From: JAFGBI01 sp964480725 | GTDB taxonomy: Bacteria; Myxococcota_A; Polyangia; Polyangiales; Polyangiaceae | Direction: 5' to 3' | DNA length: 64,000 nucleotides | NCBI GenBank assembly: GCA_964480725.1 | Contig: CAYZQO010000005.1 | Span: forward strand, 1 to 64,000 | Shown here: piece by piece, positions 45,713 to 52,720 of the stretch | Layout: the number at the start of each line of letters is the position of its first letter | Position numbering within the stretch: position 1 is the first letter of the stretch | Program-made: the position numbers and the translations under genes | The notes under the pieces: generated by a model | Seen by the model: only the letters and a program-made list of their open reading frames with translations | Told to the model about the DNA's origin: nothing | Databases searched by the model: none

Positions 45713-46432
45713 TCACCCACGCACCACCAACCTCAGCGAGCAGGCTCTCCCCGGGTCCGCTGCCTCCACCGCGTAGCTCTGACCCGCAAACTCGCTCAGG
45801 AGGCCAGCCCAGTACTCGTGGAAGAGCACGCAGAGCACGGCCTCCCCGGGCTGCTGGCCCCGCCCCCGGACCACGCGCTCGATCGCGCATGCCTCGAAGT
45901 CGATCGCGACCGCGTCGGACCCTGGTGCGACGGTGGCGCGGAAGGAGAAGCTCCCGGCGAACCGGCGCTGCATTCGCCGCAGGACGTCGTCGAGATCGCG
46001 CCCCTCGTACATCTCCGGCAGGTGCTCGGCCGCGAGCTTCCCGCTCCGTCGTCCGACGGCGCGTAGCCCCCGCCCCATGGTCTCGACCACCGAGTCGCCG
46101 AGGGCGCTCAGACGCACCCCCACGTCGCGCAGGGCCTCGTCCAGGTCGTCCGGCGTGAGCGCCGTCGAGGCCGGCGCCCGCTGTAGAAACCGCGCCACCA
46201 GCGCCGCGTCCCCCTCGATGCGGTAGAACGGGCGCTGCCGGACCACGTCGCTCAGGGTCAGGCAGCGAGACGGGCAGACGTACTCGCACGAGGCGCAGCC
46301 GATGCAGTCCCCGGCCCGAGCCGCCCACGCCACCCCGGCCACCTCGTCGAGCTCGAAGACGTCGGTCGGGCAGACGTCCTTGCAGAGCGAGCAGTACCGG
46401 CACCCCTTGGCGTCGATGTCTAGGTGGGGCAT
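45713..46432 (-). CDS. Two-cluster ferredoxin with three-cysteine V4R-like domain
   Basis: 239 residues. Two 4Fe-4S motifs CxxCxxCxxxC at Cys 11/14/17/21 and 43/46/49/53. A helical stretch (about 75-155) leads to a C-terminal domain with Cys 182, 201 and 231, arranged like those of the protein encoded at 48782-49267. The ferredoxin may accept or give electrons to the small subunit of the hydrogenase. ATG 46432 overlaps the large subunit stop by one base (TGATG). Confidence 0.88.
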   Translation of the reverse strand: MPHLDIDAKGCRYCSLCKDVCPTDVFELDEVAGVAWAARAGDCIGCASCEYVCPSRCLTLSDVVRQRPFYRIEGDAALVARFLQRAPASTALTPDDLDEALRDVGVRLSALGDSVVETMGRGLRAVGRRSGKLAAEHLPEMYEGRDLDDVLRRMQRRFAGSFSFRATVAPGSDAVAIDFEACAIERVVRGRGQQPGEAVLCVLFHEYWAGLLSEFAGQSYAVEAADPGRACSLRLVVRG

Positions 46433-47838
46433 CACGACCTCCGGGCGCGGCGCACCACGCGCCCGCGCTGCACGAATTCCAGCTCGAGGGGCATCTTGCC
46501 CACCTGGTGGGTGGAGCAGGAGAGGCACGGATCGTAGCAGCGAATCGCGAACTCGATCCCGTTCAGCAGCTCCGGCTCCGGCCGCTCCACGAAGCGCTCG
46601 GCGGCGGCCCGCAGCGAGGCGTTGATCGACGACAGGTTCTGCTGGGTCGCCACCAGGAAATTGGCGTGCCGGACGATGCCGTTGGCGTCCACGTCGTAGT
46701 CGTGGATCAGGACCCCCCGGGGGGCCTCGACGTGCGCCACGGCCGGCCGCGGCGTCCCCGTCGGCTTGTTCCGCACGTGCGGCGACTGGATCTCGTCATC
46801 GGCGAGGAGCGCGACCGCCTTCTCCGCGTGGTGCACAATCTCGATCAACCGGGCGTGGTGCGCGAGCACCGTCTCGTGGCAAGGATCGCCAAAACTGGCC
46901 CGCAGCGCCTCGAGCTCCGCCTGGGCGAGCGGCGTTTCGATCGAGTCCACGACGTTGAGGCGGGCGAGCGGACCCACGCGGTAGGGGATCGGTGACCCCG
47001 CTGGATCCTGAAACCAGGTCTGCTTGGCGTAGGTGTGGGGGAGCGCCTCCTCGTAGAGGTGCTCGCGGTAGCTCTCGGCCGAAAACTCGAGGGCGCGAGT
47101 GCCGTCCGCACGCCGCAGGCGGAGCACGCCATCGTACAGGTCAAGCCGCCCTTGGTTCACCGTACCCAGGTCCGCCACCGCGAGGGGCAGCGCCCGGAGC
47201 AGATCCGCATCCCGTGCCAGCGCCCCCTTGCCGGCCTCGAGCGCGATCCGCGAGAGCTCCAGCGCCCGCGCCGCCATCCGCTGCAGCTTCTCGCGCGCCT
47301 CTCCATCGATCCCGGCCGACATCCCGCCCGCCACGCAGGTGACCGGATGCGTTCCCCGGCCGCCCACCAGCTCGACGATGCGCTGGCCGAGGCTCCGGAG
47401 CTCTAGCGCCTGCCGCGCCAGCTCCGGCGCAAGGTCGAGCAGCGCCACCACGCTCCGCTGCTCCGGCGGGGCGCCGATCCCGAGCAGGAGATCGGGCCCG
47501 GCGAGCGCGAAGAAGTGGATGGCGTGCGAGTGGATCATGCTCCCGCAGTTCAACAGCTCCCGGAGCAGCACGGCTGCCCGCGGGGGCGTGACCCCGAACA
47601 CCCGGTCGACCGCCTTGGCCGCGGCCAGGTGGTGCGCATGCGGGCAGGTCCCGCAGATCCGCGTGGTGAGCGTCGGCATCAGCTCGACCTGCATGCCCTC
47701 CACGAAGCGCTCGAATCCGCGGAATTCGAGGACGTGCAGCGTCGCCGCCGACACCTTCCCCGCGTCGTCGAGCTCCAGCGACACCCTCGCGTGCCCCTCG
47801 ATGCGGGTCACCGGGTTGATCTCGATGGTGCGTCCCAT
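46432..47838 (-). CDS. [NiFe] hydrogenase large subunit, group 3 type
   Basis: 468 residues. The nickel-site cysteines are in the L1 motif RICGTCPHAHH (Cys 62, 65) and the L2 motif DPCLSCSTH (Cys 438, 441, His 444). INPVTRIEGHARV near the start is typical of the whole family. The 24 residues after His 444 are the tail that the maturation protease removes. The sequence resembles cytoplasmic group 3 enzymes (MvhA/HoxH-like) rather than membrane uptake enzymes. It starts two bases after the small subunit stop. Confidence 0.94.
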   Translation of the reverse strand: MGRTIEINPVTRIEGHARVSLELDDAGKVSAATLHVLEFRGFERFVEGMQVELMPTLTTRICGTCPHAHHLAAAKAVDRVFGVTPPRAAVLLRELLNCGSMIHSHAIHFFALAGPDLLLGIGAPPEQRSVVALLDLAPELARQALELRSLGQRIVELVGGRGTHPVTCVAGGMSAGIDGEAREKLQRMAARALELSRIALEAGKGALARDADLLRALPLAVADLGTVNQGRLDLYDGVLRLRRADGTRALEFSAESYREHLYEEALPHTYAKQTWFQDPAGSPIPYRVGPLARLNVVDSIETPLAQAELEALRASFGDPCHETVLAHHARLIEIVHHAEKAVALLADDEIQSPHVRNKPTGTPRPAVAHVEAPRGVLIHDYDVDANGIVRHANFLVATQQNLSSINASLRAAAERFVERPEPELLNGIEFAIRCYDPCLSCSTHQVGKMPLELEFVQRGRVVRRARRS

Positions 47839-47840
47839 GA

Positions 47841-48770
47841 CTAGGCCTTCGCCTCCCGAATCCAGCGACGGAGGAGGAACGTTGGCTTCTGCCGGAAGAC
47901 CGGCGAGGCCATGGCGTAGGCGTAATAGGTCTTGGCGTGCCGCTCGATCTCGCGCACCACGTCCTCACGCGGGATCTGCGTCAACCGGGCCATCCGGTCG
48001 GCGATCTCGGTGCGCAGGTCGCGGTTCGGCTCCAGGATGACGTGCTCCGAGGGCCCCGCGCACCCGGTGCAGGCGGCCCCCCGCTGCGGGCAAGGAGCGA
48101 GACAACGGTCGAGCGTCGCGCTCCCCATGCAGAGCACGCCCTGCGAAAGTAGGCAGACGTCGTCCCTCAGGTCCACCTCGTGCAGGCGCCGGAGCACGCC
48201 CACCTCCGACCGCTCCATCCTCCGACGACACCGGAAGCAGACGTTGTGAGCGCCGAACTCGGGCGGAGCCCCGCTCACGATGGCTGTCAACGCCTCGGCG
48301 ACGTAGTACGAATTCGGAGGGCACCCGGGCAGGTAAAAGTCGACCTGGATCTCCGCGTCGACGGGGAGGAGCTCGGGCAGGAGCCGCGGCACGCCGCGGT
48401 CGGGCACCAGGGTCGTGCGCGTGGTGGGGTTCGCCCGAAAGACCGTGTCCTCGATCTCGCCGAGCGAGTGCGCGTACCCCGAACCCTGCGGACCGCCGTA
48501 GACGGCGCAGACCCCGAACGCCAGGATCGCATCGCAGGACTCGCGCATCCGATGCGCGCACTCGACGTCGTGCTCCGTCCGGAGCGCCCCGGTGACGATC
48601 CCGAGCTTGGCCGCCGGGTAGTCCTTCCGATCCATCAGGATGGGGAGACGAACGATTGAAATCGCCTCGAGCACCTGGAGCAGCCGCTCGTGCAGATCCA
48701 CTATCGCGAGCTCGCACCCCGAGCACCCGGAGAGCCACTCGAACGAAACCGTGACCTTTTCGCTTCCCAC
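47841..48770 (-). CDS. [NiFe] hydrogenase small subunit, cytoplasmic
   Basis: 309 residues without a Tat signal. The proximal cluster ligands begin in LSGCSGCELA (about 15-18); GVCAVYGG and LPGCPPN supply the others. The C terminus is rich in Cys (CFRCRRRMERSE, CLLSQGVLCMG, CLAPCPQRGAACTGCAGP), as in MvhG-type subunits with extra clusters. Length matches MvhG (about 300), not HoxY (about 200). GTG 48770 follows AGGAGG at a good distance. Translation of the large subunit is likely coupled. Confidence 0.93.
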   Translation of the reverse strand: MGSEKVTVSFEWLSGCSGCELAIVDLHERLLQVLEAISIVRLPILMDRKDYPAAKLGIVTGALRTEHDVECAHRMRESCDAILAFGVCAVYGGPQGSGYAHSLGEIEDTVFRANPTTRTTLVPDRGVPRLLPELLPVDAEIQVDFYLPGCPPNSYYVAEALTAIVSGAPPEFGAHNVCFRCRRRMERSEVGVLRRLHEVDLRDDVCLLSQGVLCMGSATLDRCLAPCPQRGAACTGCAGPSEHVILEPNRDLRTEIADRMARLTQIPREDVVREIERHAKTYYAYAMASPVFRQKPTFLLRRWIREAKA

Positions 48771-48781
48771 CGTGGCCCCTC

Positions 48782-49267
48782 CTACTCGTGGATGACGAGC
48801 TCCTTGAGGCAGGCGTTCTCGCCCGCGTGCAGGACCTCGAGGTCGACCCGCTTTCCCAGGATCTTCTGCAGGTAACCGCAGAAGAGGCCGTGGTTCATCT
48901 GACAGAGCGACTGCTTCTGCTCGTGGCCGTACCGGAACAGCGAGCAGCGCACCATGCAGTTGTTGAACACGAGCTTGGCCGCCCGCTTGCCGTCCTTGAC
49001 GTAGAAGAAGCTTGGCTCCGCCTCGGGCTTCCACAGCTCGAAGGGCCACACGACCCCGGCGGCGCGCATCTCCTCGCCGACCAACACCAGCGCCCGCTCG
49101 ACGTCCGTGGTCTGCTCGCGGACGACGGCCTTGAGCCCCACGGTCCGACCGGCGCGGAAGGTCACCGTCGCGGCACCCCGCCCGAGCACGGCCTCCAGCC
49201 CGTGCGAGAGCGATCCCATGAGCACCAGGAGCCCCTCCAGCTCGCCGCTTCGTCCGGTCGCGATCAT
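48782..49267 (-). CDS. Three-cysteine V4R-like domain protein
   Basis: 161 residues. The last 70 residues (LVFNNCMVRCSL, SLCQMNHGLFCGYL, NACLKELVI) resemble V4R/hydrocarbon-binding-type domains. Cys 104, 122 and 153 line up with Cys 182, 201 and 231 of the ferredoxin fusion (gaps 18/31 and 19/30). The first half (GLLVLMGSLSHGLEAVLGRG) is a helical module. Two ATGs occur: 49273 and 49267; AGGAGG is eight bases before the second, so that one is used. It lies 26 bases after the kinase gene and 12 before the small subunit. Confidence 0.78.
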   Translation of the reverse strand: MIATGRSGELEGLLVLMGSLSHGLEAVLGRGAATVTFRAGRTVGLKAVVREQTTDVERALVLVGEEMRAAGVVWPFELWKPEAEPSFFYVKDGKRAAKLVFNNCMVRCSLFRYGHEQKQSLCQMNHGLFCGYLQKILGKRVDLEVLHAGENACLKELVIHE

Positions 49268-49293
49268 GCGCATTTCCTCCTTGGCTCGGGGGC

Positions 49294-50481
49294 TCAGCGG
49301 TGGGACCCAGGGTTCCCCCCCGCCTGCCGCCGGAGCCGCCTGAGGTTACTCTGGTAGGTCCGGTTGCGCGGGTCGAGCGCCACCGCGCGCTCGAGATCCA
49401 CGCACGCCGCCGCCCAATCCCGGGCGCGGACGTGCAACAGCGCGGACTCGAAGGCCGCCACCGCCGGGGTCGCACCGGTCACGGCCCCCGCCGCGCCCAG
49501 GTCCTGCGGCGCACCGGCAGACCGCGCGCGCGCGGCTGCGGGGAAGATCCCTGCGACGAACGCGGCCGCATGGCGCCGCGTCGGGTACTGCCCCACCTCC
49601 GCCAGGTGCGCCTCGAGCGCCTCGGCCAACTCCGCCGCGTCCTGGAAGCGCGCCGTCCGGTCGCGTCGCAGGGCACGCTCGACGATGACCTCCAGCGACA
49701 CCGGCACCCAAGGCGCGATCGCCGAGAGCAGCGGCGGTGCGTCCCCGTCCATGATGGTCCGGAGCAGGGCCACGTCGTTCTCCGCGACGAACGGCGGGCG
49801 GCCCGCGACGAGTTCGTACAGCACCACCCCCATCGAGTAGACGTCCGCGCGGTGGTCCTCCTCGTCGCCGCCGAGCGAGCCGGCGATCTGCTCCGGCGCG
49901 AGGTAGGCGTACTTCCCGGCGAGCACGCCGGGGCGCAGGCTCGACACCGAACGCGCCGCCCGAGCGAGCCCGAAGTCGAGCACCTTGGCCGCCCCCTCGT
50001 CGGTCACCATCACGTTCTCGGGCGTGACGTCCCGGTGCACCAGGCGCAGGGGCCGTCCAGCGCCGTCGACCGCGCGGTGGGCGCTGCCGAGGGCCGCGCA
50101 CGTCTCGATCGCGACATGGCAGGCGAACCAGGGGGGGATCACCTTGCGGCGACGCCGGCCCTCGTCGAGAAGCTCGCGGAGCGTGTGGCCGTGCACCCGC
50201 TCCAGCACCAGGTAGCGCCGCCCCGACCAGACCCCATGCTCGAGGACCCGCACCACGTGCGGGTGCGCGACCGCAGCGGCGAGCCGGGCCTCTTCATCGA
50301 ACATGGCGACGAACTCCGGCTCGGCGGCGATCGCGGGCAACATGACCTTCAGCACGACCTCGGGCACCTCGACGGCTGACCCCGCGACGCTCGCCGTCCA
50401 TACCTCCGCCATGCCGCCGATCGCAAGGCGAACACGCAGCACGTAGCGACCGACCCGGGCTCCCGGCGTGAGGTCCGTCAC
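49294..50481 (-). CDS. Ser/Thr protein kinase (PknB-like), active
   Basis: 395 residues. Kinase domain at about 10-280 with Lys 45 (VVLKVML), catalytic loop HRDVTPEN (His 149, Asp 151, Asn 156) and DFG at 169-171, all intact. After it comes a linker and a TPR-like end (FESALLHVRARDWAAACVDLERAVALDPRN). No membrane helix is present, so it is cytoplasmic. GTG 50481 is preceded by GGGGAGG. It is the first gene of the hydrogenase operon, 26 bases from the next. Divergent from a degenerate paralogue. Confidence 0.92.
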   Translation of the reverse strand: MTDLTPGARVGRYVLRVRLAIGGMAEVWTASVAGSAVEVPEVVLKVMLPAIAAEPEFVAMFDEEARLAAAVAHPHVVRVLEHGVWSGRRYLVLERVHGHTLRELLDEGRRRRKVIPPWFACHVAIETCAALGSAHRAVDGAGRPLRLVHRDVTPENVMVTDEGAAKVLDFGLARAARSVSSLRPGVLAGKYAYLAPEQIAGSLGGDEEDHRADVYSMGVVLYELVAGRPPFVAENDVALLRTIMDGDAPPLLSAIAPWVPVSLEVIVERALRRDRTARFQDAAELAEALEAHLAEVGQYPTRRHAAAFVAGIFPAAARARSAGAPQDLGAAGAVTGATPAVAAFESALLHVRARDWAAACVDLERAVALDPRNRTYQSNLRRLRRQAGGNPGSHR

Positions 50482-51053
50482 GGCGACCTCCCCACTTCCG
50501 TCCACCCCGCCCGAGACGACGCCCCTCGGCCCGCGCGCACCGCGAACGACGCGACCCACCACGTCCGTTCCCCGGTGGGGGAGCGCAGCGTGAAGCAGCG
50601 CGTCGGCCGTGGGTGGAGTGAGGTCAACGTGGATCCTCGAGCGCGGCGCGCGCCGCGCGAATGGTCCGCCCTGACCACCCCTGGGGGTGATCCACGGGGA
50701 TCGTATCACCCGCCAACCCGACCCAGGGAGTCATGGAATGCCTGACGGACAACGCGCCGCCGTCACATCAGTAAGTGGGCAAGCGCCGGGGGCCCCCCCC
50801 GCGTCACGCCGCGTCATGTCCTCCCGTCGGAAATCGACACCCCCGCGGGATGCCCCGACCGCCGATCCTTCCCCGCCAAGGGGTACGAGCGTTCTCGCCG
50901 TGACGCCGCCGTGTTCCGCGGTACGCTTGCCAGCCGAGCTCCGCGTGGCGGCCTCGACGGCGCCCCGAAGGGGGCTCGGGCGCCGGCCGGTCCCTCGCCG
51001 ACGCTGCGATGGTCACCTCGTTCGTTCGCGCCAACCCCCAGCGGGCAACCACC
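50482..51053. other. Divergent region between the two kinase genes
   Basis: 572 bases without a credible gene. It must hold the promoters of both the hydrogenase operon and the pseudokinase. An inverted repeat GGGTGAT...ATCACCC (50683-50709, 13-base loop) and an overlapping imperfect palindrome at 50672-50689 are the only structures I see. No clear -35/-10 pair is visible on either strand. Confidence 0.7.
50672..50709. promoter_or_regulatory. Overlapping inverted repeats, candidate operator
   Basis: ACCACCCC-TG-GGGGTGAT (one G-T wobble) overlaps GGGTGAT-N13-ATCACCC. It lies 191 bases upstream of the kinase start. Confidence 0.35.
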
Positions 51054-52547
51054 ATGATCGCCGAATCACTGGCCGCCGGTGGTCGCCTCGGGCGCTATTC
51101 GCTGGTGGCACCGGTGCCCGCCGGAGACGGGCACGAGCTGTGGCTCGCCAAGGTGGTCGAACCCGAGACGGCCGGCGCGCCCGTGCTCTTGCGGATCGTC
51201 CCCGAGGACATCGCCCAGGACGGCACCCGCATGAGCAGCGCCCTGTCGGAGGCCGCCGTCGCGACCACGTGCGATCACCCGCACCTGGCCCGCCTGATCG
51301 AGATCGCGGGGGAGAACGGGCGGTACTACCTCGTCTCGGAGTTCGTCTCCGGGCGCACGCTCCGCCAAATCCAGCACCGGGCCGGCTCGCTCAACCGCGT
51401 CCCACCGATCTGGTTCACCCTGGACGTCGCGCGCGTCGTCAGCGACGGCCTCGCTCACCTGCACCAGCGCTGCGCAAAGCACCACGTTCCCCTGAGGACG
51501 CTGCGCCAGACGGTGACTCCCGACAACGTCGTGGTGTCCTTCGCCGGCGACACCAAGCTCTGCGCGTTCGGCCTCGGCCTCCCCAACGCCGTGCCGACGG
51601 CGAGCGCCTCGGGGCCGCTCAATCGCACGTTCGCCTACGTCGCTCCGGAACGCATCGCCGCCGCCCCCACCACCCCAGCCGACGTTACCCGCGCGGATGT
51701 CTACTCGGTCGGCATCCTCCTGTACGAGGCGCTCACCGGTCGGCGCCCGTTCGAGGCCGCGGACGAGGAGAACCTCCTCCACGAGCTGCTGGACGAGAGC
51801 CGGGATCCGGTCCCTCCGAGCATCGTCGCGCCCTGGGTGACGCAGCCGCTCGAGGAGATCGTCACCACGGCCATCGCGCGCGATCCAGGCGCCCGCTTCG
51901 GCTCCGCAGCGGAGCTCCGCGACGCCATCGTCGACTACATGGCCTGGGCTGGCCTCCGTCCGGATCGCCGGCACGTGGCGCAGCAGGTCTGTGGCGTCGT
52001 CGCCCCCGCGGACGCCGAGCCGCCGCCGAGCGCGCGCTCGGAGCCGACGGGGCGACCCTACGGCAGCCGCACGCCCCCGCCGAGGCGCCTCGACGCCGCC
52101 CCGCCGACGGAAGCCACGGCCGCGCCCGTTGCGCAGAGCGACGAGGACGTCGCGGCACGCCCCGTCGACCCCGGTCAGGTCTGGGACCGCGCCGCCGCCG
52201 CCGCGCGTCGTGCCGCCACGCACCGGCCCAGCGAGCGTGCGCGCGATGGGGTCGAAGGGGAACGCGATGGGCGGCTCGCCTCGCCCTCCGCGGCGCCCCC
52301 GGGCGCGCGGCACTTCTGGGACCAGGTGGTGGAGCAACGGCGCTCGATCCCGGCAGAGGCCGTCGAGACGACCGGTGGCGCGGTGGACGCCTTCGAGCGC
52401 GGCCTCGAGCTCGCCCTAAGGGGTGACTTTCGCGCCGCCCTCGACGAACTCGAGGTGGCCCTTCGCCTCGACCCGACCAACCGCGTCTACGGCGCGAACC
52501 TGCGCCGCGTCCAGCGGGAGCTCGACCGGCAAGGCGACGAGGACTGA
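51054..52547 (+). CDS. Ser/Thr pseudokinase, paralogue of the divergent kinase
   Basis: 497 residues. It follows the kinase at 49294-50481 over the whole kinase fold and the TPR-like end (FERGLELALRGDFRAALDELEVALRLDPTN). The ATP lysine is Arg 47 (LLRIVPE), HRD is RQT (151-153), and DFG is AFG (171-173), while flanking residues stay conserved, so loss of catalysis is probably selected. Residues 320-430 are a Pro/Ala/Arg linker. ATG 51054 puts the same N-terminal length before GRY as in its partner; 51009 would add 15 residues. Confidence 0.88.
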   Translation: MIAESLAAGGRLGRYSLVAPVPAGDGHELWLAKVVEPETAGAPVLLRIVPEDIAQDGTRMSSALSEAAVATTCDHPHLARLIEIAGENGRYYLVSEFVSGRTLRQIQHRAGSLNRVPPIWFTLDVARVVSDGLAHLHQRCAKHHVPLRTLRQTVTPDNVVVSFAGDTKLCAFGLGLPNAVPTASASGPLNRTFAYVAPERIAAAPTTPADVTRADVYSVGILLYEALTGRRPFEAADEENLLHELLDESRDPVPPSIVAPWVTQPLEEIVTTAIARDPGARFGSAAELRDAIVDYMAWAGLRPDRRHVAQQVCGVVAPADAEPPPSARSEPTGRPYGSRTPPPRRLDAAPPTEATAAPVAQSDEDVAARPVDPGQVWDRAAAAARRAATHRPSERARDGVEGERDGRLASPSAAPPGARHFWDQVVEQRRSIPAEAVETTGGAVDAFERGLELALRGDFRAALDELEVALRLDPTNRVYGANLRRVQRELDRQGDED

Positions 52548-52720
52548 CGCGGGGTCCCCTACCGGCGGGATACCGAACCGGCCCGCCTCGCGCCTCGGCG
52601 TCGTCGAGTGCGGCGCCGCGCCACCGGACCCGCGACCCACGCGCTCGAATGGGGCGGTCAATCACCAGCGCCGGCATGGACGGCGCCAGCGCTCTGGCGA
52701 TGCTATCGTGCGGCAACACC

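Noticed and set aside
52649..52720. Longer N terminus of the GH67 protein from ATG 52649
   Set aside because: It would place 24 residues ahead of a perfect lipoprotein signal peptide; kept only as an alternative.
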